NCBI RefSeq assembly: GCF_900176365.1
Contig: NZ_FWXY01000016.1
Location: 62,001 to 126,000 of the forward strand
Source: Desulfocicer vacuolatum DSM 3385
GTDB lineage: Bacteria; Desulfobacterota; Desulfobacteria; Desulfobacterales; Desulfobacteraceae
Length of the DNA stretch: 64,000 bases
Direction of reading: 5' to 3'
The notes under the pieces are model-generated. The model saw only the letters and a program-made list of their open reading frames with translations. It made no database searches and was not told the origin of the DNA. Shown in pieces: positions 19,090 through 28,506 of this stretch. The stretch's first letter is position 1. Each line of letters starts with the position of its first letter. The translations under genes and the position numbers were made by a program.

Positions 19090-19168
19090 ATTTTCGATAA
19101 ATCGGGAAATTTTTTCTGCTTTGTTGTGGGCAAAACAAAATCAGAACAAGGTCTGCCCGTGGCAGTCA
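19090..19168 (+). repeat. Family A repeat, eroded 5' half
   Basis: An A-subtype copy whose first hairpin is degraded (TCGATAAATCGGGAAATTTT) but whose TTGTTGTGGGC and TCTGCCCGTGGCAG parts are intact. It lies in the presumed leader of the downstream gene. Confidence 0.75.
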
Positions 19169-19555
19169 GCCAAAATACTCAAGTAACAAATTTAATATAT
19201 TATTTACATCCGTTGTAACCACAGTCATTGTTATTTAAGAAATTCCATCAAATTATTTACATAAAATTTCGTTTAACGCATATTTAGACTATAATATTAA
19301 GTTCAGTCTGTGAATAAAATCGTTTTTGATGTTTGCACCCCAAAAAAGGAACTTTTGTTTCTATTTTGTACATACATAATAATGTTTTCATTTTCTGACA
19401 CGTTTTTTTAAAAAATGCGTAAATCATTTTCAATGGCATATGACGGATGCCCAAAAATGTAATTTTAGTTTGTTGTTTTCGTCGATGAAAGGGAGCACTT
19501 CACAGGTTGGGGAAAAGTGAAGGCTCAGATTAACATTCAACGGAGGAAGAAAAGT

Positions 19556-20875
19556 ATGGCAGAAGCAGGTGTTGTTCAACCCGGTAGTTCAATCAAGGCA
19601 GAAGAAAAAAAAGCGGCGGCCCCGGGGGAATTGACGGCCCGATGGGGACAGCCCTTGACCGGAATTATTTCGCTGATCTGTTTTACCCTGATTGCTTGGG
19701 GATTATGGTATCTTTTAAGTGACCCCAGAGGAATTGTTAAGGCATTTCCCTATCCCTTTGTCATGTACCTGGCCATGATGATTTTGGTGGGACTTTATCA
19801 ACATATGTTTCTGGGAGACTGGCCCTTTGCCAAGTTACCCCAACCGGCCCGGGGAATTGTGGAGACCATTGTTAATCTGGGCCTGGTGTGGTTTGTCATC
19901 CACATTGTCTTTTATAAAATTTTAGGTTTAGGTTTTAATTTTTTAAGCCAGGACAACTTAGAAGCACTTGCCGCCGCAGGCCAGGCAGGCAAATTAGACT
20001 TGGCCACCATGCAGGCGAAACATTTTGCAGAAAGTGCTGTGGTCTGTTTTGTACTCATCGGTTTTTACAGCTATCCCTTTGTCACCATCTTATTTGGCAA
20101 GTGGCCGGTACAACCAAGTGATCTTTCCCAGCCCCAGGCAGGGCTTCTGGAAATCACCTGGTGCTCATTCTGGACCCTGATTTTCTACACCACACTTATC
20201 GTACCCTTCTGGGGACTGGTATATGGCAAGGCCCTGGGTGCATCCTTTGGTCTGAACACTCCCTGGTGGGGCGGCATTGCCAATTTTAATCATCTTCACT
20301 GGGTATTTGGCTGGTGGGAATGGATGATCGTTATTCTTTTCATGACCCCCAATGTATGGCGCATGAAACCCTGGAGCCTCATTGCCCTTCCCCAACCATG
20401 GAAAGGCCTTATTTCATTCATTATCAATGTAGTTGCAGCTTATATCATTGCTCTGATCTGCGTTGCCATTGCTCCTTTGTGGCTGCCCCATGATGTTATC
20501 CACCACCTGCAGGAAGCCAAACCTGAAAATGCAGAACTTTTGCGATTCTTATGGTATCACGCCGCAGAAATCGCAGGATTCACCCTTATTCCCTTTCTTA
20601 TCTGGCACCACTATTTTGACGATATGGTTCCCATGGCCGACAAGGACTCCTGGGGTGCCTTTGGTTTCAGGACCGTGGGTGTTCTCATTCTTTGTGCCAT
20701 TAACTACGTGGTATTCTACTATGTTGGCTGGGGAGACTGGGGTCTTGGTAATCCGCACTGGGATCATAAATTCACCCATGGAGAATCCCTGGTATGGAAT
20801 TTCTGGTGGATTATTCCACTGTTGTGGAATGAATGGTTCTTTCACAAATGGCCCTTTTATGTCCATGAGCATTGA
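19556..20875 (+). CDS. Polytopic membrane protein with repeated W-P-(n)-QP-x-G motifs, unknown function
   Basis: The 439-residue protein has roughly ten hydrophobic membrane spans and no signal peptide. Three similar modules recur: GDWPFAKLPQPARGIVETI, then GKWPVQPSDLSQPQAGLLEI, then MKPWSLIALPQPWKGLISF, each followed by a span, which points to internal duplication. It is rich in Trp and His (HHYFDD, WNEWFFHKWPF), including near the membrane ends. ATG 19556 is chosen because GGAGG lies 9 bases before it; a GTG 13 codons upstream has no such site. The upstream operator is shared with an acyl-CoA ligase, and another acyl-CoA ligase follows, so a link to fatty-acid uptake or metabolism is inferred. 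I do not recognise the family. Confidence 0.8.
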   Translation: MAEAGVVQPGSSIKAEEKKAAAPGELTARWGQPLTGIISLICFTLIAWGLWYLLSDPRGIVKAFPYPFVMYLAMMILVGLYQHMFLGDWPFAKLPQPARGIVETIVNLGLVWFVIHIVFYKILGLGFNFLSQDNLEALAAAGQAGKLDLATMQAKHFAESAVVCFVLIGFYSYPFVTILFGKWPVQPSDLSQPQAGLLEITWCSFWTLIFYTTLIVPFWGLVYGKALGASFGLNTPWWGGIANFNHLHWVFGWWEWMIVILFMTPNVWRMKPWSLIALPQPWKGLISFIINVVAAYIIALICVAIAPLWLPHDVIHHLQEAKPENAELLRFLWYHAAEIAGFTLIPFLIWHHYFDDMVPMADKDSWGAFGFRTVGVLILCAINYVVFYYVGWGDWGLGNPHWDHKFTHGESLVWNFWWIIPLLWNEWFFHKWPFYVHEH

Positions 20876-20908
20876 TACCATAACAATTTAACCAGCAGAT
20901 GACTCACG

Positions 20909-20938
20909 CCGCCGGTTGGAATTATTCCCAGCCGGCGG
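20909..20938 (+). terminator. Strong hairpin after membrane protein gene
   Basis: CCGCCGGTTGG pairs with CCAGCCGGCGG (one G-T pair) around an 8-base loop. It is followed by TTCCTTCC rather than a full T-run, so it may act as a terminator or as an mRNA-protecting hairpin. Confidence 0.6.
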
Positions 20939-21114
20939 TTCCTTCCCCCTGAAAAAATTCGTCTTATTTCTGATATTCTCATATTATCACAAAAATTCAG
21001 CTTACAGTTTGTGGAAATGATTCCCTGAAAACGGGCCCATTGCCCCAATAATGTAAAGCTGACAAATGAAGGGTACTTTAGTTCACATTTTCTCCCGATA
21101 AAGGAAACACACAT

Positions 21115-22725
21115 ATGTCCAATAACAGTGCCTATTTTGATATCCTGACACCGGTCCATTTCATCAGCCGAGCCGCAGCCGTATATGATGATAAAATTGC
21201 GGTGATCTATGAAGACAAGGAATATTCATACACAGAATTTTACCAACGGGTAAATCGCCTGGCAAGTGCCCTGAAAAAAATAGGCGTGGGCAAGGGAGAT
21301 AAAGTTGCCTTTATCTGCCCCAACACGCCCCCCATGCTGGAAGCCCATTTTGCGGTCCCCATGATCGGCGCTGTTCTTGTGAGTATAAACATACGCCTTT
21401 CCCCGGGTGAATTGACCTATATTATTGATCATTCCGATGCCAAAGCTCTTTTTGCAGACAATGAATTTTCCAAAAGTATCTCTTCCATGATGGAGGAGAT
21501 GCCAAAACTCAAAGCGTGCGTTAACATATGCGATATCAGTGATGATCGCCCCCTTAACGGCGTGGAATACGAAGAGTTTCTGGCCACAGGTTCCCCAGAC
21601 CCCATGGTTCCCGACATTGACGATGAATACCAGGTCATCAGCATGAACTACACCTCCGGCACCACCGGACGGCCCAAGGGAGTCATGTATCATCACCGTG
21701 GCGCTTACATGAATGCCCTGGGTGAACAGCTGGAATTCGGTGTCAACAGCCATTCCACCTATTTATGGACCCTTCCCATGTTCCATTGCAACGGCTGGTG
21801 TTTTACCTGGGGTATCACGGCCATGGGCGGCACCAACCTCTGTCTTAGAAAAGTGGTCCCCGAAGAGATCTATCGCCTGATTGATGTTAAAAAGGTCACC
21901 CATCTTTGCGCAGCCCCCACCATTCTCATTGGCATGTCCACCTATGCCACCCAGCAAAATATCACCCTGGACCACCGCCTGGAAATAATGACAGCAGGTG
22001 CCCCCCCGGCCCCCACAGTGATCCAGAACATGGAAAACATTGGTGCCAATATCACCCAGACCTATGGCTTAACCGAGGTGTTCGGCCCCCACAGCGTCTG
22101 CCAGTGGCAATCCAAGTGGGATAATCTGCCCCTGGAAGAAAGGGCAAAACTCAAGGCCCGCCAAGGGGTTCCATATATTGTGGCCATGTACATGGATGTT
22201 GTAAATCCCGAAACCATGGAACCGGTTCCCAAGGATGGAAAGACCATTGGTGAAATTGTCATGCGGGGGAACAATGTCATGCTCGGTTATTACAAAGATC
22301 CCGAAGCCACTGAAGAAGCGTTCAAGGGGGGGTGGTTCCACAGTGGTGATCTTGCCGTAATGCACCCCAACAACTATGCACAGATCATGGATCGCAAAAA
22401 AGATATCATCATCAGTGGCGGGGAAAATATTTCCACTGTGGAAGTGGAAAATGTCCTGTACCAGCATCCTGAAATCATGGAGGTGGCAGTGGTGCCCATC
22501 CCGGATGAAAAGTGGGGTGAAGTTCCCAAGGCCTTTGTGGTTCCCATGCCGGGGACCAATCCCACAGCCGAAGATATCATTGCCTTTTGCAAAGACAACA
22601 TCGCCCGGTTTAAGGCTCCCAAGGCCATAGAGTTTGGGGAATTGCCCAAAACTGCCACCGGTAAAATTCAGAAATTTAAACTCCGGGACAGAGAGTGGAA
22701 AGGTCGCTCACGCATGGTCAACTAA
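21115..22725 (+). CDS. AMP-forming acyl-CoA synthetase (medium/long chain type)
   Basis: The enzyme activates carboxylic acids to acyl-CoA through an acyl-adenylate. The P-loop YTSGTTGRPKGVMYHHRG, the A5 motif TQTYGLTEV-like segment (ITQTYGLTEVFGPH), the A7/A8 hinge SGDLAVMHPNNYAQIMDRKK with ISGGENISTVEVE, and the catalytic lysine in KTATGKIQKFKLR are all present; 536 residues is normal. The sequence is closest in style to the FadD/medium-chain ligases common in Desulfobacterota. The gene has a weak upstream site (AAAGGAAAC). It is convergent with the AAA-Lon gene, only 33 bases apart, with no terminator between them. Confidence 0.92.
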   Translation: MSNNSAYFDILTPVHFISRAAAVYDDKIAVIYEDKEYSYTEFYQRVNRLASALKKIGVGKGDKVAFICPNTPPMLEAHFAVPMIGAVLVSINIRLSPGELTYIIDHSDAKALFADNEFSKSISSMMEEMPKLKACVNICDISDDRPLNGVEYEEFLATGSPDPMVPDIDDEYQVISMNYTSGTTGRPKGVMYHHRGAYMNALGEQLEFGVNSHSTYLWTLPMFHCNGWCFTWGITAMGGTNLCLRKVVPEEIYRLIDVKKVTHLCAAPTILIGMSTYATQQNITLDHRLEIMTAGAPPAPTVIQNMENIGANITQTYGLTEVFGPHSVCQWQSKWDNLPLEERAKLKARQGVPYIVAMYMDVVNPETMEPVPKDGKTIGEIVMRGNNVMLGYYKDPEATEEAFKGGWFHSGDLAVMHPNNYAQIMDRKKDIIISGGENISTVEVENVLYQHPEIMEVAVVPIPDEKWGEVPKAFVVPMPGTNPTAEDIIAFCKDNIARFKAPKAIEFGELPKTATGKIQKFKLRDREWKGRSRMVN

Positions 22726-22758
22726 CTTTATGTCTCATCACTGTCGCCCCCGGAACAA

Positions 22759-25700
22759 TCAGGGGGTGGCAGTTTCCTTATAAATTTCAAAAATTCGCTC
22801 ATGGGCCAGATAGCGGTCCCGCTCCTTATCCAGAAGATATCGCTTAATGGCATCAAGTCGACTTAAAATTTCTGCCTCCAGTATCTGTTGAAGTTCTTGC
22901 TTCACCTGGACAATCTCTTGTTTCAATTTTTTATGATTTCGTTTCACCCCATGGTAGGCCTGGGATTTGATGCGAATGCGCATTTCCACCAATTTATTGC
23001 GTTTTTCATCGTGTTCCCCGCCAAGGGATGCCACTTCAGGAATGAGATCTGCAAAATGGGTCACAGCAATGATATCTTTTCCTGCGGCCCAGTATCCCAT
23101 TAAAAACTCCGGTTCCAGATCCTTGTAATTCTGCAGGGGCATGTACATGCGCCGCAAATGAAGCAGCACTTTTTCCGTTTTTTTACGATGCCCGCCAATG
23201 ATCACCGATCCCCCCACCTCAGCCTTTCTAACCCCCTTGGTCCAGGGGGCTCCGGTGATGCCAAAATCGTTGCACAGCGGAATTCTCAACAACGCCGACA
23301 GGGTGTTTAAGGCCAGGGCATATCCCGCCGACGGCCCCCCCACATTGTAAGAGGCAGACAACAGCTGATGGTGAATGGCATACCGTTTTAAAAAATCTTC
23401 AAAAAGGCCGGCAATGTTAATGTCCCCGGAAAGCTCCTGGAGATAATTTTTCACCATGGTCAAGGCCTCCCTTGCCGACTGCCGGGTCATCTGCACGGCC
23501 AGATCCATCTGGGCCGCACTGTCCGCCGGAGAGGACACGGCCCCTGTAACCAGAATATGTTCCTGTTTTAAACGGCTGGTGAGACTGGTTGCGATGGGAA
23601 GCAAAATCCCCGTCATTTCATTGGCCCCCACCCCGATGATAAAGCCCACCTGGGCTTCCTGACTCAACTCTGCCTCCAGAAATTCATTGAGCTGCACATG
23701 TCCTTTACGCACAGGACTTTTGGAAATTTCCTTACGGGCGGACTCCAGATGGGTCTGGCCAATGGGGTACTCTTTTTCATTGTTGATGCGCTTTGCCAAT
23801 TTAAGAATGGTGGCATAGCGGCGGACAAAATGAATGGGGTCTCCCTGGATTTCCGCCTTGAGCAAAGGAGGGGCATTCATGGCATCCAGAATTCCCATGA
23901 GGGTTTTAAAATTAAATTTAATGAAATTGATCTTATCTGTTTCCGAAGAATCCTTAAGCTCTCTGAGGTTAAGAAGGACTTTATACTCCGTGGAACAAAG
24001 GGCAATGGCCTTTTCCGTAAAAGCTGAGAAATCAGCAGGACTGTTGCAGATCCCCTGGGCCGTTTCAATGATCCGCTCCACGGAGATCTGACGTCCATGG
24101 GCAATGGCGGCAAATTGTTTTTTGATGATATCGGCAATGTCCTTTTGACGCAGATGTCCGGAGACCTCAAGAACCTTAAGCCGTTTGGAGCGGATAAGGG
24201 CCGGGTCCAGAATATCCAGACGGTTGGTGGTGAGAACGGTGAACACCTTGTTCAATGGAATTTCACCATCAATGATGTTTAAAAATTTATTGGTCACCGC
24301 ATCGGAGGGAGCGCCCCCTGACGGGCTTCTCCGGGGTGCCAGGGAATCGCCTTCATCAAAAAACACCACAGCCGGCGCAATCATCTTGGCAATGTCATAC
24401 ACCCGGTCCAGGTTCGCCACCACCCCATGGATGGGATTGGTGGGATCCTGGAGGGCTGCAGGGCTTGTGGCAATGTCATGAACATGGTCACTTTCACTCA
24501 GCCAGGTGCGCACCAGAAAAGTTTTACCGCTCCCCGGGGGCCCTGTAAGCACCACGCCTTTGTCTTCACTCACTCCATAGGTGAAACAATTGTTGGCCAT
24601 CTCGCTGAATTTATCTTTGATATTGCCCACATATTCCTCCCAGGGGGCATTGCGATCCATGCGATCCACCACTTTTTTATACAATTCCCCGTACACATTC
24701 CGGGCCACCAGTTGAAAGGCATTGCGCACCAGAAAAGGATCTTCCAGCATGTCCGGTTCAAAACGCTCTTTCATGTCTATCACCGACTCCACCAGTTTTC
24801 GAACATAGGCAGGGGTTACCTTGAGACTGCGCTCCCGGAAAACACCATAAATTTTTTCCACTGTGAGATTCAGGGGGCTGTGGTCTCCGTCATCTTCCAT
24901 GGTAAGATTATGCCGTCTCAGCTCCAGCAGCACAATCTGCTTTAAATTTAAAGGGTTCATCCAGTATTCAGACACATCAATGATCCGACCCTTTTCCACA
25001 AAACGCCGATAAATGGACGGATCAAACCGATGGGCCTGGTCTGTGGTGGCCACAATAAAACAGTCCCGGGTGCCGTTCATGATCTCATCAAGTACAATAT
25101 TGGCGGTGTCAATGAGGGAACGCTGCTGACCCGAAGCCCCCATCTCCCTGCTCTCAGCCTTGCCAAAGGCGCTGTGGGCCTCTTCCACATGGCGAATGGC
25201 CGTGACCCGGGGATGTCCCATGGCCTTTCGAAAAAGATTGCCCGGTTCCCCGGCATAGGCGGTCTGATAATCATTGGGGGTGATGGTGGCGTAATCCACC
25301 ACAATTCCCCGCTCTTCAAATTGGGTAAGGTTCTCCAGAATTCTTTTTTTAAACATGCGGTTCACCAGGGGAATTCTGGAAAGCCGTCGGTAAAATCGCC
25401 GGACCCGTCCCATGGCAAGTGCCATGGCAAATTCGGGGTCCACATCTTCCAAATTGGTAAAAAGTCCTTCTTTGGCCAGGATTTCATCCCGTTTCACCCG
25501 CCAGTCAATGGTGGGAATCACCTCATCTTTAAAAATAACCTCATCAATACCCTCCTGAACAGTGGCGGTTTTACCACTGCCGCTGGCACCTTCCACCAAC
25601 AGCAAGGGAGCCTTGGGAACGTCCTGCCCGGTGAGATATTCCTTTCGAATGTGGGCCCGGTATATTTTTTCAATGATCTCTTCCACCTCCACCGGCACAT

Positions 25701-26079
25701 GGATATCGGTGAGATGGCTGTCAAGGATGGCCAGCAAATATTGACGTTCCGCCGAACTTAACTCTTTTTCAATGATTTTATTCCACGATTTTCCCGGATG
25801 GGTTTCGCCGGAATACCTGAAACGTTTTTTCCAGTCAGTGAGGATATCAGGATCATTTAACACATGCATACGCCTGTTTTTCCGCCGTAAAAAAAACAAC
25901 CGGAAAAAAGCCGCCTTTATCCATTTAAATATCCGGGAACCGGGCTGATATTGATTCAACCGAGCCCTCATAAAGGCCCGGGTTTCATGGGACCAGGAAT
26001 CCACCAGACGATCAATGCGTTCTATTTGTGTTTCAGGGAGACGAATGTGGGTTTTCTCTTTGGTCAGCCGTCTTGGCAT
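22759..26079 (-). CDS. Double AAA+ / Lon-like protease fusion
   Basis: The 1106-residue protein starts with ~150 residues containing an aromatic/basic patch (residues 51-69, possible membrane contact). AAA+ module 1 has Walker A GASGSGKT (164-171) but a degenerate Walker B. AAA+ module 2 has Walker A GPPGSGKT (513-520), Walker B VVFFDEGD (571-578) and sensor TTNR (617-620). A Lon-like protease domain follows with the nucleophile Ser917 in GGPSAGYALALN and a candidate catalytic Lys967 in GGHRKK, the spacing of archaeal-type LonB (GGVTPK) rather than LonA. A C-terminal coiled coil follows. It lacks the LonA substrate domain. The SPFH gene lies 149 bases upstream on the same strand, suggesting a membrane protease complex comparable to FtsH with HflK/HflC. 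Substrates are unknown. Confidence 0.85.
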   Translation of the reverse strand: MPRRLTKEKTHIRLPETQIERIDRLVDSWSHETRAFMRARLNQYQPGSRIFKWIKAAFFRLFFLRRKNRRMHVLNDPDILTDWKKRFRYSGETHPGKSWNKIIEKELSSAERQYLLAILDSHLTDIHVPVEVEEIIEKIYRAHIRKEYLTGQDVPKAPLLLVEGASGSGKTATVQEGIDEVIFKDEVIPTIDWRVKRDEILAKEGLFTNLEDVDPEFAMALAMGRVRRFYRRLSRIPLVNRMFKKRILENLTQFEERGIVVDYATITPNDYQTAYAGEPGNLFRKAMGHPRVTAIRHVEEAHSAFGKAESREMGASGQQRSLIDTANIVLDEIMNGTRDCFIVATTDQAHRFDPSIYRRFVEKGRIIDVSEYWMNPLNLKQIVLLELRRHNLTMEDDGDHSPLNLTVEKIYGVFRERSLKVTPAYVRKLVESVIDMKERFEPDMLEDPFLVRNAFQLVARNVYGELYKKVVDRMDRNAPWEEYVGNIKDKFSEMANNCFTYGVSEDKGVVLTGPPGSGKTFLVRTWLSESDHVHDIATSPAALQDPTNPIHGVVANLDRVYDIAKMIAPAVVFFDEGDSLAPRRSPSGGAPSDAVTNKFLNIIDGEIPLNKVFTVLTTNRLDILDPALIRSKRLKVLEVSGHLRQKDIADIIKKQFAAIAHGRQISVERIIETAQGICNSPADFSAFTEKAIALCSTEYKVLLNLRELKDSSETDKINFIKFNFKTLMGILDAMNAPPLLKAEIQGDPIHFVRRYATILKLAKRINNEKEYPIGQTHLESARKEISKSPVRKGHVQLNEFLEAELSQEAQVGFIIGVGANEMTGILLPIATSLTSRLKQEHILVTGAVSSPADSAAQMDLAVQMTRQSAREALTMVKNYLQELSGDINIAGLFEDFLKRYAIHHQLLSASYNVGGPSAGYALALNTLSALLRIPLCNDFGITGAPWTKGVRKAEVGGSVIIGGHRKKTEKVLLHLRRMYMPLQNYKDLEPEFLMGYWAAGKDIIAVTHFADLIPEVASLGGEHDEKRNKLVEMRIRIKSQAYHGVKRNHKKLKQEIVQVKQELQQILEAEILSRLDAIKRYLLDKERDRYLAHERIFEIYKETATP

Positions 26080-26227
26080 GGAATACCTCCGGAAAGTATT
26101 GTGGGTGTCATACCCGACACGTGCATCCCCTATTGAAGCAAATACAATCTGAATCCGTGATTACAACATGCAGGTAACAGTTACCCAAACAATAAAATAC
26201 CATGGGTGAAATCCTTTGTTGGAATGC

Positions 26228-27187
26228 TTATTTATCCAACACCTTGTTTTCTTGTTTCACCGGGGTGCATTTCACGGGATCAGGTGGAAGGGTCAGGGCT
26301 GGAACTATCCCGCTGTCATGCATCACAAAGGTTTTTTGTCCGGTCTGGTTGGCATAGGCCGTGGCCCATTTCTGCTGGGTTAAAAACTGCAAAAGATCCG
26401 TACTGATCCCCTGTTCTTCTCCCCCCAAAGCATCCTGGAGAGAGCTGATACTGTCAAGATAGGCCTTATACAGTTTACGAATGCGGTCAGCCTCCTGATC
26501 TGCGGCATAATTGGCGGCCTCGGCAATGAGCTCCCTTCGTTTTTTCTCCTCTGTGGCCTCCACCAACTTATCGCCGAATCGGGTTTCCCGGAGCACAAAA
26601 CTGACCACCTCCATACCGTATTTTTCTTCCAGGGTGGGACCGTTTTCATTAATGGGTCGGGATTTTAATGCATTAAAAATTTTTTCCTTAATCTGTTCCC
26701 GGTCACTGATGAGGCTGTCCACCTTCTGGGCCTGGAGAATATCCTTGACAATACCGTCAAAATCGCCCTGGAGCAGATCCCGGGGAAAAAGATTTTCTAT
26801 GGCCCACACCTTGAGATTGTTAATGCGGTAGGTGAGCACCGCCGAGGTCCACAAGGCAACATTTTCTTTGGAAATAATGCGCATGGGTTCCATGGTGTTA
26901 CCAAGATAAAGGCTCTGGTTCATCAGGGGCACATCCTGCTCTATGCGCGTAAAAAAAGGAAGCCTGGCGTGCCATCCCACCTTGGTCACAGCCTTTCTTG
27001 TGCCGTTGAGCTGCTCTATGACCATGGCATAGTTGAGTTTCACCTTGTAAATCACCCGGGTGGAATAAATGATGGCCACAAGGCTGTAAAGGGTGGCAAA
27101 AACAAATAAAAAAAACATGAGCCTGCGAAGAAAAATTCCCACCCGTGCCCGCTGGAGAAAAATGGGTACTGCCTTTTCATCCGTCAT
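26228..27187 (-). CDS. Membrane-anchored SPFH/Band 7 protein (HflC/prohibitin-like)
   Basis: The 319-residue protein has one N-terminal membrane span (LMFFLFVFATLYSLVAIIYS, residues ~22-41), an SPFH domain with the typical GWHARLPFFTRIEQDVPLMN and VALWTSAVLTYRINN segments, and a long helical/coiled-coil stretch (KLVEATEEKKRRELIAEAAN). This is the topology of HflC and prohibitins, which form large rings around membrane proteases. The start is 27187, preceded by AAGGAG; the 20 residues further upstream come from a family A repeat. It is encoded directly upstream of the double-AAA+ Lon-like protease, which makes it the likely membrane scaffold of that protease. Confidence 0.88.
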   Translation of the reverse strand: MTDEKAVPIFLQRARVGIFLRRLMFFLFVFATLYSLVAIIYSTRVIYKVKLNYAMVIEQLNGTRKAVTKVGWHARLPFFTRIEQDVPLMNQSLYLGNTMEPMRIISKENVALWTSAVLTYRINNLKVWAIENLFPRDLLQGDFDGIVKDILQAQKVDSLISDREQIKEKIFNALKSRPINENGPTLEEKYGMEVVSFVLRETRFGDKLVEATEEKKRRELIAEAANYAADQEADRIRKLYKAYLDSISSLQDALGGEEQGISTDLLQFLTQQKWATAYANQTGQKTFVMHDSGIVPALTLPPDPVKCTPVKQENKVLDK

Positions 27188-27208
27188 GCTAACTCCTTTT
27201 AAGTTTTT

Positions 27209-27300
27209 TTTATATGAAATACTCCGCAAACCAAGGGTGTATTTCAAGCTTTGTTGTGGGCAGGCCCAGGCCAGAATAAGGTCTGCCCGCGGCAGTTATA
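27209..27300 (+). repeat. Family A repeat, single copy
   Basis: A complete A-subtype unit that begins immediately upstream of the SPFH gene's ribosome-binding site. Its ATATGAAATAC end supplies a false upstream start on the opposite strand reading. Confidence 0.88.
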
Positions 27301-27315
27301 TCCGCAATTTTTAAC

Positions 27316-27377
27316 GCCCGAAAGGGCAACCGAATCTGCAATTTAATTTGCAAGCCCCTGAATTTTTAGTTCAGGGG
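27316..27377. other. Two small perfect hairpins between SPFH and dus genes
   Basis: GCCCGAAAGGGC is a 4-bp stem with a GAAA tetraloop. At 27355-27377 CCCCTGAA pairs perfectly with TTCAGGGG around TTTTTAG. Neither has a clean T-run, so their role (processing, termination of dus transcription, or none) is open. The rest of the 27301-27524 gap shows nothing. Confidence 0.5.
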
Positions 27378-27524
27378 ATATTGACTATATTTCTACTGTG
27401 GGCAAATGGGGAGACTGACAACTAAAACTTCAGATGTGTCTACAGGTTATCATATATCCTGGACGAATTTTACATTATTAGTGAAGAAAGCATAACCCAA
27501 ACTGCAAAAAGGGTCAATTTTTTT

Positions 27525-28499
27525 TTAACAAGAGCCATGGCTGCAGGGGCAATATTGGGGAGACGATGCAAAGTAAGCATCTGCCGCCTGCTTGTATGCC
27601 TCTCTGTCCCGGGCCTTTAACAATTTTTTTAAAGGCTTTCTGCTGTTTTTAAAGGAAGGACCGATATAAGCCCAGAACCCCTTCATGCGGCCTGTGACAT
27701 GCACAGGACCAAAAAATTTTTCCGAATAGGTGTAAAACAGCTCATCATGGAAGGCTTTGATGATCTCAAGCTCCCGGGAATGATCCCAGGAAAGGCCTTT
27801 AATTCTGGCGGGCAGAAACGGATCCGCCAATATTCCCCTGCCTATCATGAATTTACCAATTTTGGGAAATCGGGCCTGGATGGTTTTAAATTTTTCCAAA
27901 GAGGTGATATCTCCATTGTACACCAGGCAGTGATCGGTGTGTCGGCTCACCCGTTCAAAGGCGTCAACATCAGCCTCACCCTCGTACATCTGCACGCCGG
28001 TTCTGGGATGAACAATGATCTCTTCCAGGGGATATTTTTCAAACACCGGCAAGAGCTTAAAAATTTCGTCCTTATCCTTTCTGCCCAGTCTCACCTTTAC
28101 GGATAACCTGCACACCCCGCTGGCAAACACCTCCTCCAAAAGTGTCTCCACCATATCCGGCCAGGGCAATATGCCTGATCCGCGTCTTTTCTTGGCTATC
28201 TTGGAATGGGGGCACCCCATGTTCCAGTTCATGGTGTCGTATCCGTATTGACTGAGGTGCTGTGCCATGAAGATAAAATCCCCCCCCACATTGCCAAGAA
28301 TCTGGGGAACCACGGGAAGGTTGGGGTTGTTTTCGGGCAAAAGATCTTTGATGCGGGCGGGCTTAAGGCGCTGCTCCCCCATGGTGGAAACAAAGGGTGC
28401 CAGGGCCTCATCCACCCCTGAAAAATGGTTGGTATAAATTTCTCTGAAAACTGCATCTGTATAGCCCTGTAACGGCGCCAATATCAATTTTACGTCCAT
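27525..28499 (-). CDS. tRNA-dihydrouridine synthase family protein (second paralog)
   Basis: This is a second FMN-dependent tRNA dihydrouridine synthase. LAPLQGYTDAVFREIY, the active-site cysteine in WNMGCPHSKIAKKRRG, VKVRLGRKD, IVHPRTGVQMYEG, YNGDI and FMIGRGILADP mark it; the style is DusC-like. The protein is 324 residues from ATG 28499; upstream residues in the open frame are translated family A repeat. It ends in an unusual cysteine-rich tail (YCPCSHGSC) of unknown meaning. Unlike the dusB at 14.8 kb it keeps the canonical GCP motif. Confidence 0.9.
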   Translation of the reverse strand: MDVKLILAPLQGYTDAVFREIYTNHFSGVDEALAPFVSTMGEQRLKPARIKDLLPENNPNLPVVPQILGNVGGDFIFMAQHLSQYGYDTMNWNMGCPHSKIAKKRRGSGILPWPDMVETLLEEVFASGVCRLSVKVRLGRKDKDEIFKLLPVFEKYPLEEIIVHPRTGVQMYEGEADVDAFERVSRHTDHCLVYNGDITSLEKFKTIQARFPKIGKFMIGRGILADPFLPARIKGLSWDHSRELEIIKAFHDELFYTYSEKFFGPVHVTGRMKGFWAYIGPSFKNSRKPLKKLLKARDREAYKQAADAYFASSPQYCPCSHGSC

Positions 28500-28506
28500 A
28501 TTTTTC

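Larger units (their letters stand above)
18633..19555. other. Long upstream region of the 19.6-kb membrane protein gene
   Basis: These 923 bases hold a promoter/operator (18953-19015) and a family A copy (19090-19168); otherwise the sequence is AT-rich. If the promoter serves the gene at 19556, its 5' leader is over 500 nt long. Just before the gene, GAGCACTTCAC pairs imperfectly with GTGAAGGCTC (19492-19526), a possible hairpin overlapping the region upstream of the ribosome-binding site. The frame at 18726-18956 has no start signal or homology I recognise. Confidence 0.6.
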
